A DNA stretch of 64,000 nt from Acinetobacter sp. WU_MDCI_Axc73 (GTDB lineage Bacteria > Pseudomonadota > Gammaproteobacteria > Pseudomonadales > Moraxellaceae), in assembly GCF_025562455.1 (NCBI RefSeq), contig NZ_JAHPRO010000003.1, positions 1 through 64,000 on the forward strand, read 5' to 3'. Both the position numbers and the translations under genes were made by a program. Below, piece by piece: positions 16,378-27,949 of this stretch. Position 1 is the first letter of the stretch. Each line of letters opens with the position of its first letter. The notes beneath the pieces were generated by a model. The model was not told the origin of the DNA, searched no databases, and saw only the letters and a program-made list of their open reading frames with translations.

Positions 16378-17385
16378 TTAAAGAGCTTTGTCGAATCTGG
16401 TATTCCAAAGCTCTTTTGCTTTTTGCATCGCTTGAGCATAATCATCAACGACATTCATGGTATATAGTGCGATACCTATCGTTTCAATAATTGCCATTTC
16501 ACCATATTCATGATTCATATGACCCAACCACACTTGTTTAAATGTGGCTAAATCAAGCTCATCTTCAGTTAGGCTACGTTCTGGGGTCAATTTGGGTAAT
16601 TCGTATTCGTATAACTCGCCTTGTTTAATTCCACAAATAAGGGTTTTAGCATCAGGATTGCGCTCAAATTCACCGCCTTCTCCTTTTATCACCGCACTAT
16701 TTTTATAGCCTAGATGATAAGCAGCTTGTTGGTGTGAATGACGATAAGCAGGGTGAAAAATGGCTTGCAAGGTGGCTTTAGCATTAAATGGATTAATTAA
16801 ACGTGCTAAAGTATGAACGGGTGAACGAAGCCCCATGACATTGCGTAAATCGATCATATTACTCAGGACAGGAGAAATTATCTCCAAAGGCAAATAAGCA
16901 AAATGCTGTTGCTGTAACTGCTGCTGAACATCTTGTTCAGATCGACAAATTGGATAATCCAAATATTGTAAGACTTGTTCAGTATAAACACGATTAATGG
17001 TATGACCCGCTGCACCATGCATGACAATGTTATAGCCATGTTTTGCTAACGTGATTGCAGATAATAAAAACCACGGATAATGTTTACGTTTACCTGCATA
17101 GGATGACCAGTCCAGATCGACATCTAGTGGCTCAAAGTTCAGTTGATCTTTGGTGGCTTGTACAAACCCCGTAAGTTCTTCAACAGATTCTTCTTTCACC
17201 CGTAGCAACATTAAAAAGGCACCTAACTGAACCTCTAAGACTTCTCCTTTTAAAATCATGGAAAAAGCAGCATAAGCTTCTTCATAACTTAATGATCGCG
17301 AACCTGTTTTTCCTTTGCCGAGTATTCGTACATATTGGGCAAAGGGATGTTCACTGTCTTTATAGAGATTCTTTTTGGTGTTCAT
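16378..17385 (-). CDS. TrpD2-like (YbiB) nucleic-acid-binding glycosyltransferase-family protein
   Basis: This 335-aa protein has the anthranilate phosphoribosyltransferase fold. It has the helical N-domain pattern (SYEEAYAAFSMILKGEVLE, QLGAFLMLLRVKEESVEELTG) but lacks the glycine-rich substrate loop of true TrpD. This is the TrpD2/YbiB group, which in E. coli binds DNA and is part of the LexA regulon. A tryptophan role is unlikely, as no trp genes are near. It stands alone on the minus strand. Its final codons contain the inverted repeat that ends the opposite nadK transcript. Confidence 0.82.
   Translation of the reverse strand: MNTKKNLYKDSEHPFAQYVRILGKGKTGSRSLSYEEAYAAFSMILKGEVLEVQLGAFLMLLRVKEESVEELTGFVQATKDQLNFEPLDVDLDWSSYAGKRKHYPWFLLSAITLAKHGYNIVMHGAAGHTINRVYTEQVLQYLDYPICRSEQDVQQQLQQQHFAYLPLEIISPVLSNMIDLRNVMGLRSPVHTLARLINPFNAKATLQAIFHPAYRHSHQQAAYHLGYKNSAVIKGEGGEFERNPDAKTLICGIKQGELYEYELPKLTPERSLTEDELDLATFKQVWLGHMNHEYGEMAIIETIGIALYTMNVVDDYAQAMQKAKELWNTRFDKAL
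16380..16424 (+). terminator. Terminator for nadK-DUF1315, inside the trpD2 coding end
   Basis: AAAGAGCTTTG (16380-16390) and CAAAGCTCTTT (16406-16416) pair perfectly over 11 bp, with TGCTTTTTGC following. It lies within the last codons of the convergent gene, so the same bases encode protein on one strand and terminate transcription on the other. Confidence 0.7.
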
Positions 17386-17830
17386 ATGCAGTTAATATTT
17401 CGTGGAAAAATGAATGTTATCACTATGACATAAAAATAAAATGAATGAATCAACCTTAAACATATTAGACTAATGTCTATACTATTTTTGATTAAAAAAT
17501 AACCAAAAAGAGGATTTTGTAACCGATGGAAAGAGGAATTGCAGTACACTCTCGACGTTTTAAAACTGTTTAATTTTTATTAACGATTTATTCGCTTACT
17601 CCCGTTTTTCTTTGAACAGATTAAATTCCAGTTTAATCGGAACATTTTAAATCGTGCGACTATTTTTTTGGAAAACAGATTGTTTTTCATCTTTCAAGAA
17701 GTTCTCTTTGAAGAAAACTTCTACCATGTGTTGTTTAGATACGTGGACTAAAGGGCTGTCTATAAATGATTTATAGATATTTTTATAGATATATTTCTAA
17801 GGGCTTAGAAATATTTGTTGACGTAAAGTT
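17386..17830. other. Divergent intergenic region and dctA leader
   Basis: These 445 bases lie between trpD2 and dctA. Just before dctA, ATATTTCTAA (17791-17800) and TTAGAAATAT (17805-17814) form a perfect 10-bp hairpin that ends 16 bases before the start codon. It follows two direct copies of TTATAGATAT. AGAAGTT/AACTTCT near 17698-17723 is a second inverted repeat. The hairpin could affect ribosome access or be the end of an upstream transcript. No convincing ORF was found. Confidence 0.5.
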
Positions 17831-19162
17831 ATGGCTAAAAAACCGATTTATAAATCACTTTATTTTCAAGTGATCATTGCCATTATCGCAGGTGTTTTGG
17901 TTGGACATTTTTATCCGAGCACGACCCAAATCGTAGATGGTGTCAAAGAAAATATTCCGGGGTTAGGAGAGCAACTCAAACCTTTGGGGGATGCATTTAT
18001 TCGTCTAATTAAGATGATTATTGCACCTGTCATTTTCTGTACGGTGGTCAGTGGTATCGCGGGTATGGAGAGTATGAAATCTGTCGGCAAGACTGGCGGA
18101 ATTGCATTACTTTACTTTGAGATTGTTTCAACCATCGCACTTATTGTAGGTCTTTTGGTAATTAATATTGCCAAACCAGGTGTGGGGATGAATGTCGATC
18201 CAGCGACACTTGATACAGCAGGGATTGCGAAATACGTTTCATCTGGACAGTCCCAGTCTACCATCGATTTTTTGATGCATATCATTCCTGAAACTGTGGT
18301 AGGTGCCTTTGCCAATGGTGAAATTTTACAAGTTTTACTGTTTGCTATCCTATTTGGTTTTGCACTGCATAAGTTAGGTGATACAGGTAAACCTGTTTTG
18401 AAACTGATTGATCAAATTTCACATGTATTTTTTAACATCGTGAATATGATCATGAAGCTTGCTCCGATCGGTGCTTTTGGAGCAATGGCTTTTACCATTG
18501 GTAAATATGGTGTCGGCTCTTTAGTACAACTTGGGCAACTTATCTTGTGCTTCTATGCTACTTGTTTGTTGTTTATCTTTATTGTATTAGGCACCATCAG
18601 CCGTGTTTGTGGTTTCAGCATTTTCAAAATGTTACGCCTAATCCGTGAAGAATTATTGATTGTATTGGGAACATCTTCATCAGAATCTGTGTTACCACGG
18701 ATGCTGAAAAAACTCGAAATCGCAGGTTGCGAAAAGTCAGTGGTTGGTTTGGTTATTCCGACAGGTTATTCATTTAACTTGGATGGTACTTCCATTTACC
18801 TGACCATGGCTGCAATTTTTATTGCTCAGGCCACCAACACGCAACTAGATATTCAACATCAAATTACGTTGCTAATTGTGTTATTGATTTCATCGAAAGG
18901 TGCAGCAGGAGTCACAGGTTCTGGATTTATTGTCATGGCTGCGACCTTGTCAGCGGTGGGTCATATTCCAGTTGCGGGACTTGCCTTGATTTTAGGTATT
19001 GATCGCTTTATGTCTGAAGCACGTGCGTTGACGAATTTAACAGGTAACAGTGTAGCAACGATTGTCGTTGCGAAATGGGTCGGTGCTTTGGATATGCAAA
19101 AACTCCAAGATGCGTTGAATCATCCTGAAGAAATTGATCGTAAAATGCTTGAAGAAAAATGA
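17831..19162 (+). CDS. dctA: C4-dicarboxylate:cation symporter DctA
   Basis: This 443-aa inner-membrane carrier imports succinate, fumarate and malate with protons or sodium. It follows E. coli DctA closely. SLYFQV begins the first helix, and [21 protein letters not shown], the serine-rich [28 protein letters not shown], and [20 protein letters not shown] are all present, with eight helices and two re-entrant hairpins expected. Acinetobacter depends on organic acids, so it is probably a main carbon uptake route. No dctB/dctD two-component genes are adjacent. The close match favours DctA over the glutamate carrier GltP. Confidence 0.92.
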   Translation: MAKKPIYKSLYFQVIIAIIAGVLVGHFYPSTTQIVDGVKENIPGLGEQLKPLGDAFIRLIKMIIAPVIFCTVVSGIAGMESMKSVGKTGGIALLYFEIVSTIALIVGLLVINIAKPGVGMNVDPATLDTAGIAKYVSSGQSQSTIDFLMHIIPETVVGAFANGEILQVLLFAILFGFALHKLGDTGKPVLKLIDQISHVFFNIVNMIMKLAPIGAFGAMAFTIGKYGVGSLVQLGQLILCFYATCLLFIFIVLGTISRVCGFSIFKMLRLIREELLIVLGTSSSESVLPRMLKKLEIAGCEKSVVGLVIPTGYSFNLDGTSIYLTMAAIFIAQATNTQLDIQHQITLLIVLLISSKGAAGVTGSGFIVMAATLSAVGHIPVAGLALILGIDRFMSEARALTNLTGNSVATIVVAKWVGALDMQKLQDALNHPEEIDRKMLEEK

Positions 19163-19195
19163 GTGTTCAGTTGCTTAACTAAACAATCAAAGTAG

Positions 19196-19227
19196 AAAAA
19201 GGGATGATATTGATCATCCCTTTTTTT
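19196..19227 (+). terminator. Terminator after dctA
   Basis: GGGATGAT (19201-19208) and ATCATCCC (19213-19220) form an 8-bp stem with an ATTG loop. Flanking As extend it and seven Ts follow. Confidence 0.9.
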
Positions 19228-19400
19228 ATTGGAACTTTTGGGAATGAGAAATGGTTTATTGCTGATGCTTCATGTCCTAACATGATATTTGTTTTGTAAT
19301 TCTTAAAGATTTAGTGGAATTTTCAACTTTAAATTTATCATTATTAAAATCATCTTAATTATATGTATCTAAAACAATCAATTTGTATGAAAATATTAAT

Positions 19401-19419
19401 GCAAATGAGAATATTTTTT
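19401..19419. promoter_or_regulatory. Possible Fur box before the TonB-dependent receptor
   Basis: GCAAATGAGAATATTTTTT matches 12 of 19 positions of the Fur consensus. It lies 58 bases before the receptor start, where an operator would be expected. The match is moderate in AT-rich DNA and could be chance. Confidence 0.4.
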
Positions 19420-19476
19420 ATTAGTATTCACGTGTTTTGATTTTACTAAATATTTTACGTCTGAGTAATTTTTCTA

Positions 19477-21714
19477 ATGAATCATTTAAATTTAAAAATG
19501 AAGCAAGTCGGGGCTTTTAAACTGAGTTTGTTGGCTATGATGATTATACAAAGTCACGTCGTTTTTGCCAAAGATCTTCAAGAATCATCACATTCACAAA
19601 TACGAGAAATGACTAAGGCTGTATTACCGACGATTAAGATCGAAGCAATGAGCGAGCTTGATCCTATCAAAAGTTATATTGACTATGACGAAGCAAATGT
19701 CACGCGTAATGGGCTAAAAAAGAAGGATATTCCGCAAACTATAGATACCATTGATGTGCAAAAATATAAAATATATGGTGCCAATGATCTGAGTATTATG
19801 CTGCAAGGTACGCCAGGCGTCTCAACAAGTTACGATACTCGCGGTGATGGTATTTATTTACGTGGCTTTGCGGCAGATGCGGGTGATATTTATCGTGATG
19901 GTGTGCGTGAAAGTGGGCAATTACGCCGTAGTACTGCAAATGTTGAACGAATCGAGATATTAAAAGGCCCTGCTTCTGTTCTCTATGGGCGAAGTCAGGG
20001 TGGGGGCGTGATCAATATGGTCACAAAATTTGCCAATTTTGATTCGAAAAGTACGCTGGGGCTATATACAGGGTCTTACAACAATGTAGGTGCAACTGTA
20101 GATATCAATCGAGTTTTAAATGATCACTGGGCAGTCCGTTTAACAGGTGAAAAGGCTGATAGCAATAGTTTCCGTAAAGGAATTGGTTCGCAAATAGAGA
20201 TGCTTTCACCGAGTATTAGCTATCGTAATGATGATCAAACTTTGTTGTGGACGACACAATATACCTACGATAAATTGGAGCGTACCCCTGACCGTGGGCC
20301 AAGTTATGAAAACTTGCCAAAAGATGTCTCATTAAGAACAGGTTTTGCGCGTCCAACTGATTATATAGAAGATGAACTTCAAACTATTCGTACCGATCTC
20401 AAATATGAATTTGCACCTGAGTGGACATTCCACTGGGCGGCTAGTTATCGTCAAGCCTATCAAAATTTTGATAATTTTTTTGGAGGAACATGGTGTGATT
20501 TGAACGGCAAACAAATCACAGGGACAGCGTGTAGCTGGAAGGGCTATTTGCGCCAAAGTTATGCATGGCAAGAAACCATGAATAAAACATTGCTTAATAC
20601 TTTTGATATTACAGGCAAATTCAATACAGGTCGTCTTGAACATCAAATCATGTTTGGTAGTGATTGGACACATGAGGATAGAGATCCAAAGCTTGGTAAT
20701 TATTCAAGCGGTAGTCAAAGTTATTATGGTTATATCAATCCTTATAATCCTTCAGATTATTATGATGATTTGCCTGTAAATGCCCATAAAGCAACCACGA
20801 CCATTAACCATCATGATGCCGAAAATCTAGCATTTTTCTTACAGGATTTAGTGACACTTACTCCAACTTTAAAAATGATGCTCGGTATTCGATACGATAC
20901 ATTTGAGTTTAAAACACAGGCACAGGTTGCAAATAGTAAACCCGTAAATATAGCAAAAAGCTATGATGGCGAAAGCTTAAGCCCAAATATTGGCTTCGTC
21001 TGGCAACCCACAGATCAGCATAGTTTTTATACCTCATACAGTAAAAGTTTCGCGCCTTATGGCGGACGAGGCATGATCAGTATTGATCCTAACGTGAATA
21101 ATACCAGTGTCTATGATGCAAAACCTCAATACAATGAACAATATGAAGTCGGGGTTAAAAGCGATTGGTTCGCGCAGCGTTTAAATACACAGTTCTCGAT
21201 TTTTGATATTACCAAGAATAATATTCGCTATCGCCCTGATCCAACAAATCAACCTAATCAATGGCAAGTTGGGCAGCAACAACAGTCAAAGGGTATTGAG
21301 TTCAGCTTTATTGGTCGTGTCTTAGATAATGTCTTTGTACGCGGTGGATATGGCTATATCGATGCCAAATGGAAAAAAGATACACGTGCAACAGTGGCAG
21401 AAACTAGCCGCTTAAAAGGTAATCGTCTTGCCAATATTTCTGAAAATACAGGTAATTTGTTTATACGTTATTTACCCGTTGAAAGTGTTTATGCTGAAAT
21501 TGGTGGCACCTATGTAGGATCATTTTATACCGCAGATAGTAATTTGAATAAGATTGATGGCTGGACACGCCTAGATGCAGCTCTTGGTTATAAAGATGAG
21601 CATTGGGGGATTACTTTCGCGGTCAATAATCTTACCGATAAAGAATACTGGCGTTCTAACGCTATGCCAGGTGCGCCACGAAATTATTTGGTTCGCCTTA
21701 ATTATCAGTTCTAA
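19477..21714 (+). CDS. TonB-dependent siderophore receptor
   Basis: This 745-aa outer-membrane receptor belongs to the FhuA/FiuA/FhuE-like siderophore class. An N-terminal signal sequence ends near VVFAKD. The plug domain is clear (DIPQTIDTIDV, DLSIMLQGTPGVS, GDGIYLRGF, RIEILKGPASVLYGRSQGGG). The beta-barrel follows, with C-terminal NNLTDKEYWRSNAMPGAPRNY and a final Phe, as required for barrel assembly. A TonB-box candidate is LPTIKIEAM. The ligand cannot be named. No siderophore synthesis or ABC import genes are near, so it probably takes up a foreign ferric siderophore. A possible Fur site precedes it. Confidence 0.9.
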   Translation: MNHLNLKMKQVGAFKLSLLAMMIIQSHVVFAKDLQESSHSQIREMTKAVLPTIKIEAMSELDPIKSYIDYDEANVTRNGLKKKDIPQTIDTIDVQKYKIYGANDLSIMLQGTPGVSTSYDTRGDGIYLRGFAADAGDIYRDGVRESGQLRRSTANVERIEILKGPASVLYGRSQGGGVINMVTKFANFDSKSTLGLYTGSYNNVGATVDINRVLNDHWAVRLTGEKADSNSFRKGIGSQIEMLSPSISYRNDDQTLLWTTQYTYDKLERTPDRGPSYENLPKDVSLRTGFARPTDYIEDELQTIRTDLKYEFAPEWTFHWAASYRQAYQNFDNFFGGTWCDLNGKQITGTACSWKGYLRQSYAWQETMNKTLLNTFDITGKFNTGRLEHQIMFGSDWTHEDRDPKLGNYSSGSQSYYGYINPYNPSDYYDDLPVNAHKATTTINHHDAENLAFFLQDLVTLTPTLKMMLGIRYDTFEFKTQAQVANSKPVNIAKSYDGESLSPNIGFVWQPTDQHSFYTSYSKSFAPYGGRGMISIDPNVNNTSVYDAKPQYNEQYEVGVKSDWFAQRLNTQFSIFDITKNNIRYRPDPTNQPNQWQVGQQQQSKGIEFSFIGRVLDNVFVRGGYGYIDAKWKKDTRATVAETSRLKGNRLANISENTGNLFIRYLPVESVYAEIGGTYVGSFYTADSNLNKIDGWTRLDAALGYKDEHWGITFAVNNLTDKEYWRSNAMPGAPRNYLVRLNYQF

Positions 21715-21748
21715 AATTTTAGTTTGAGATCTCAAATAAGTTTTTAAT

Positions 21749-21782
21749 AAAAAACCGTGAAAATGGCTTTCACGGTTTTTTT
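21749..21782. terminator. Bidirectional terminator between the receptor and SulP genes
   Basis: CCGTGAAA (21755-21762) and TTTCACGG (21768-21775) pair over 8 bp. A and T runs on both sides fit termination of both convergent genes. Confidence 0.9.
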
Positions 21783-21803
21783 ATCTTTAAGAATGAGCGT
21801 GTT

Positions 21804-23258
21804 TTAAATTCTGGCGTGTTTACCATATTTATCAATCATAATCGAACTTGCTTCATTGAGACCTTTTACAGTGACTTGTATATTATTTTTCTGAAACTTT
21901 TCAATAATACTATCGAGTGAAGCTACTGTTGTCACATCCCAAATGTGAGAATGAGTTAAATCAATAATGACTTGTTTGACATTTTCTTCAAAATCAAAAG
22001 CGCGAGAAAAACGTTCTGATGAGCTAAAAAATAACTGACCACGTACATCATAAATACGTGTATCGCCATGACGGGAAGTCTCGATATATACATCATTTTC
22101 AAGTTTTTGTGCCAAAAATAATGCAGAAAGAAGAACCCCAACCAAAACCCCAATTGCCAAATTATGAGTTGCAACTACCACGATGACAGTTGCAATCATC
22201 ACAATATTGCTACTTTTAGGATTATGTTTAAAGTTTTTAATCGATCCCCAATCAAAAGTGCTGATAGAAACCATAATCATCACTGCAACCAATGCTGCCA
22301 TGGGGATGACCCGCAACCAATCGCTGATAAATACAACAAGAATGAGGAGAAAAACACCAGCAACTAAAGTTGAAAGACGTTTACGCGCACCAGATTTTAC
22401 ATTAATCATGGACTGGCCAATCATGGCACAACCTGCCATACCGCCCATAAAACCCGTGATAATATTGGCAAAACCCTGACCTTTACATTCACGATGTTTA
22501 TCACTTGAGCTATCAGTCAGTTCATCCACAATCGTCGCGGTCATCATCGATTCTAATAATCCTACTGCTGCCAATGCACAAGAATAAGGCAAGATAATCC
22601 ATAAAGTCTCAAGATTCCATGGAATATCAGGAAGAAAGAAATGCGGTAGGCTATTGGGTAAATTGCCCATATCACCTACAGTCCTAACATGTGAATTTAA
22701 CAATAAAGCTAAGAATGTAATGACAATAATACAGACCATCGGTGAGGGAATTAATTTGCCAATCTTGGGCACATAAGGAAATAAATAAATAATCGCTAGA
22801 CCCAAAATCACAAATATATAAACCTGATAAGAAACATGTAGTAATTCAGGAAGTTGTGCCATAAAAATTAAAATAGCTAAAGCATTTACAAAACCAACCA
22901 CAACAGATTTGGAGACAAAGCGCATCAATTTAGCGAGTTTAAGTTGTCCAGCTATAATTTGAATAATTCCTGTCAAAATTGTCGCTGCAAGAAGGTAGTT
23001 TAGCCCGTATTCTTTGACTAGACTGACCATCAATAATGCCATAGCCCCTGTAGCTGCAGAAATCATGGCAGGTCGACCGCCCATAAAAGCAATTACAACC
23101 GCCATGGAAAATGAGGCATATAAGCCAACTTGAGGATCAACACCTGCGATAATGGAAAATGCAATAGCTTCTGGAATAAGAGCAAGTCCAACGACTAAGC
23201 CTGCAAGAACATCCCCACGAATATTGGAGAACCATTCTTGACGAATTTGCTGAAACAT
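21804..23258 (-). CDS. SulP-family inorganic anion transporter with STAS domain
   Basis: This 484-aa inner-membrane protein has about ten helices between residues 15 and 390. They include the family segment [31 protein letters not shown] (spanning residues 17-47). A short C-terminal STAS domain follows ([20 protein letters not shown]). SulP proteins carry sulfate, bicarbonate or other anions, and sequence does not decide which. No sulfate assimilation or carbonic anhydrase gene is adjacent. The upstream region contains a striking 11-bp inverted repeat. The downstream end shares a terminator with the TonB receptor. Confidence 0.9.
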   Translation of the reverse strand: MFQQIRQEWFSNIRGDVLAGLVVGLALIPEAIAFSIIAGVDPQVGLYASFSMAVVIAFMGGRPAMISAATGAMALLMVSLVKEYGLNYLLAATILTGIIQIIAGQLKLAKLMRFVSKSVVVGFVNALAILIFMAQLPELLHVSYQVYIFVILGLAIIYLFPYVPKIGKLIPSPMVCIIVITFLALLLNSHVRTVGDMGNLPNSLPHFFLPDIPWNLETLWIILPYSCALAAVGLLESMMTATIVDELTDSSSDKHRECKGQGFANIITGFMGGMAGCAMIGQSMINVKSGARKRLSTLVAGVFLLILVVFISDWLRVIPMAALVAVMIMVSISTFDWGSIKNFKHNPKSSNIVMIATVIVVVATHNLAIGVLVGVLLSALFLAQKLENDVYIETSRHGDTRIYDVRGQLFFSSSERFSRAFDFEENVKQVIIDLTHSHIWDVTTVASLDSIIEKFQKNNIQVTVKGLNEASSIMIDKYGKHARI

Positions 23259-24087
23259 AAATAGCCTATAAGAATATTTGTATATGATTAAAGGCTAGTG
23301 ATGTGATATTTACACACACGACTACACCACATCACTAGACAGTGATGAATTGATAAATAAAAAGATCAATTAAGGTGGCGTGATTTGCATAAAATAAAAA
23401 GAGATTTTGAAATGAGCAGCTAGTGTAGCACTATTAGGCATAATAACCAAAGAGAGCAGATGAATCACTTTGTGACTGGTAAACTTGAATTTACAAAAAG
23501 TTATGAATAAAAAAATGTATGCGCTAACAAAAAAAGTCACTTTATGCCAATATGAATCATCCTAGAACTATCATGTTAACAGGTGAAAGATTAATTATTA
23601 AAACGGAAAAAATAACGACTTGTTCACTATTTTGTCACGATAATACAATAATTTATTAGTTGCGATATTATAGGGCTCACGCTGAATATATTTTTATTCT
23701 CAAGCTTAAGTCATAATAACTTAATACCTAAAGCTCATTTATTAATCTTTTAGAGGTTTAAAAATGATAGTTTTGATGCTTAATTAACCAAACTTATACG
23801 ATTAGAATGAATAGTGTAATAACGAAAAAATCTTAAATTTTGTCAAGGAGTTTAAGAATATAATTGATGTTGATGTGATGGTTATAATAAATAGTTTCTA
23901 ATCTATTTAAATAATAATTTTTAAATCAAATGTTTAACAATAAATGAGTGGTCTTAAGGCTTTATTGCCCAGATTAGATCATCACACACAGAGGGCTAAA
24001 AATTTCAAAAATTAAGCACACATAAAGTAACATTAGAATGTTTTGTGTGTCACTTTTTGTTTATTTTTGGTAAAATAAATCACAATT
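23259..24087. other. Long 829-base intergenic region
   Basis: This is the longest non-coding stretch in the window and is very AT-rich. It holds the sulP promoter area with an 11-bp inverted repeat at 23295-23338, the palindrome TCACTTTGTGA near 23466-23476, and a hairpin AACATT-AG-AATGTT with outer ACACA/TGTGT near 24016-24060. A few short ORFs lack good ribosome sites. I see no recognisable gene remnant. It may hold a small RNA or be AT-rich DNA bound by a silencer. Confidence 0.5.
23295..23338. repeat. 11-bp inverted repeat upstream of sulP
   Basis: CTAGTGATGTG (23295-23305) and CACATCACTAG (23328-23338) are perfect complements 22 bases apart. The left arm begins 37 bases upstream of the sulP start. 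It could be an operator or a leader hairpin. There is no U tract, so it is not a typical terminator. Confidence 0.75.
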
Positions 24088-24111
24088 ATGTGGATAACAA
24101 GAATATCGCTT

Positions 24112-24318
24112 ATGAGAAATATACTTATTTTGATTTTTGCGAGCTTAGTGATTTTGCTTGGTTATAGTATTTATCTGGATTCTAAGGTAAAGAAAAGAGA
24201 ACAAGTGAGTCGAGTGATCACAGAAGCAGAGCATAGTCTTAAGACACTTGAAGCGAATCCAAATTACAATCAGCATTCGTCGCTTTATGGTGTTTATCAT
24301 CAAGATTTAATCCAATAG
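24112..24318 (+). CDS. Small single-pass membrane protein, unknown function
   Basis: The protein has 68 aa from ATG 24112, or 76 from ATG 24088. One hydrophobic helix (NILILIFASLVILLGYSIYL) is followed by a basic KVKKREQ and a polar tail of about 40 residues. Positive charge after the helix suggests the tail stays in the cytoplasm. I chose 24112 because AAGAA lies about 8 bases upstream and the helix then starts near the N-terminus, as is usual in such proteins. I do not recognise a family. It is isolated between two long gaps. Confidence 0.6.
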   Translation: MRNILILIFASLVILLGYSIYLDSKVKKREQVSRVITEAEHSLKTLEANPNYNQHSSLYGVYHQDLIQ

Positions 24319-24409
24319 TTTTAAGGTTTTGATTTTAAACCAATGATTTTAAATAAAATTTATAGAGGAATCTGATGGGGTTCCTAAAACAAAAATATAA
24401 ATAATATGA

Positions 24410-24513
24410 TATAATCTTGTTTGGGAAAGGCATTAAAGATATCAATTTATATTTTTAACATCATATTCCTTCAATTATATGTGAAGCTGCATAAACCTAT
24501 GCGGCTTTTTTAT
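24410..24513 (+). ncRNA. Candidate intergenic small RNA with its own promoter
   Basis: An extended -10 element TGATATAAT (24407-24415) would start RNA near 24422. A perfect intrinsic terminator ends it near 24511, giving a transcript of about 90 nt with no ORF. The 5' part is AT-rich and could pair with other RNAs. No family was recognised. The terminator alone could instead belong to the small gene ending at 24318. Confidence 0.4.
24484..24513 (+). terminator. Intrinsic terminator in the 24.4 kb intergenic region
   Basis: AAGCTGCATA (24484-24493) pairs with TATGCGGCTT (24498-24507) over 10 bp including one G-U, with an AACC loop and six Ts. Confidence 0.88.
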
Positions 24514-24727
24514 GTTTGGTCAGATGATTAAAGCTTATACTTTGTTACTAATAGTGCGTATTTGGAAATAGTGAATTGCTTTTTAATATTGAGCAAGTGG
24601 CATATTGATTGCTTAGTACATTATACAATCGCAATGCGTCTTAAAAGTTTATTCAAATAAATATTTCCTTTAAGACCATATACATATAGCAACACAGTAT
24701 GCTCAAACTTTTTGTAGGGACTATGTT

Positions 24728-27108
<2,381 letters not shown>

Positions 27109-27130
27109 ACAGCATTCATATTGGAACAAA

Positions 27131-27160
27131 AAAACGCATCTTGAATAGATGCGTTTTTTA
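27131..27160. terminator. Bidirectional terminator between adenine deaminase and cytochrome b561
   Basis: AAAACGCATCT (27131-27141) and AGATGCGTTTT (27147-27157) pair over 11 bp, with As before and Ts after, serving both convergent genes. Confidence 0.9.
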
Positions 27161-27168
27161 TGAAACAT

Positions 27169-27723
27169 TTATTTAGGTTGTCTGGTCATGCTGGTTAAGA
27201 CATGATCTTTATCAATAAAGTGATGTTTCAGGGCCGCTAAAATATGTCCGACCACCAGTAAGCCTGCAAACCATGAGAGATAGATGTGCATAGGTTTGAC
27301 TACTGCTGTGACTGCTGGGTTCTCACCAATCAGTTGGGGAATATTGAAAAGATATAACACGGGCGCGGGGTGACCAGCACTCCAGCTAAACAAGCAACCG
27401 GTAATTGGTAGCGCCAATAAAATAAAATACAGCGCTAAATGTCCTGCATGTGCCAGTTTTTTCATCAAAGGAGACATACTGTCTGGAAGTTGTGGGGCAG
27501 GATGGGTGTACCGCCAAAAAAGTCGAATCATGACAAGGAAAATAATGGTTGTTGCAATATTTTTGTGAAGAGTAATGACATCACCTTTAAAACTACCGTC
27601 AGTTTGATAGCTTAAAAAATTACCGCTATAGAAACCAATGATCCACGCCGTAATAAAGATAATAGCCATAATCCAGTGTAAATATTGTGCCGTTCTGGTG
27701 TAGTACTGGCTAGAATTAGACAT
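27169..27723 (-). CDS. Cytochrome b561-family protein
   Basis: This 184-aa inner-membrane dihaem protein is of the CybB type. Four helices are evident, with candidate haem-ligand histidines in TAQYLHWIM, ITLHKNIATTI and VVGHILAALKHHF. Such proteins exchange electrons between ubiquinone and other acceptors; E. coli CybB oxidises superoxide. It starts MSNSSQYYTRTAQYLHW, the usual family N-terminus, and is monocistronic. The physiological partner is unknown. Confidence 0.88.
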   Translation of the reverse strand: MSNSSQYYTRTAQYLHWIMAIIFITAWIIGFYSGNFLSYQTDGSFKGDVITLHKNIATTIIFLVMIRLFWRYTHPAPQLPDSMSPLMKKLAHAGHLALYFILLALPITGCLFSWSAGHPAPVLYLFNIPQLIGENPAVTAVVKPMHIYLSWFAGLLVVGHILAALKHHFIDKDHVLTSMTRQPK

Positions 27724-27949
27724 GAAATGATGCTCTTTTTTAATTGAGAATTATCACGCGAGAATAGATGAGAAGGCACATTGGAAAAATGGGGCTACTG
27801 TAACGAAGCGTTTTTTTAATGAAACGATCAAAATCGCCATACATACTGAGCTAGTAATGATTGAGTTAATTTAGCGCTTTTCTACAAATTAGCTCTTTCA
27901 TCGTGGCCAGGCTTTAGGCAAAATAGCTAAAATTTTTGTGGAAACAGCG

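Larger units (their letters stand above)
19163..19476. other. Intergenic region before the TonB receptor
   Basis: These 314 bases hold the dctA terminator, an AT-rich stretch, and the candidate Fur site at 19401. I see no ORF in it. Confidence 0.5.
24319..24727. other. Intergenic region before the purine permease
   Basis: These 409 bases contain the candidate small-RNA unit (24410-24513) and about 210 bases of leader before the permease. A small hairpin, AGGAA/TTCCT, sits at 24366-24385. No purine riboswitch could be recognised by eye. Confidence 0.5.

Noticed and set aside
17526-17573. A 15-codon plus-strand ORF before dctA
   Set aside because: The nearest GAGG is about 14 bases from the ATG, too far, and the peptide shows no feature of note.
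23302-23317. A TGTGA-N6-CACAC pattern resembling a Crp site near sulP
   Set aside because: The second half differs from TCACA and lies within the better-defined inverted repeat. The match is too weak to claim.
23764-23787. A 7-codon ORF after GAGGT in the long intergenic region
   Set aside because: It is too short to tell from chance in AT-rich DNA, and no gene follows closely that it could regulate.
23944-24015. A 23-codon ORF, beginning MSGLKALLPRLDHH, in the long intergenic region
   Set aside because: There is no Shine-Dalgarno and no recognisable similarity.
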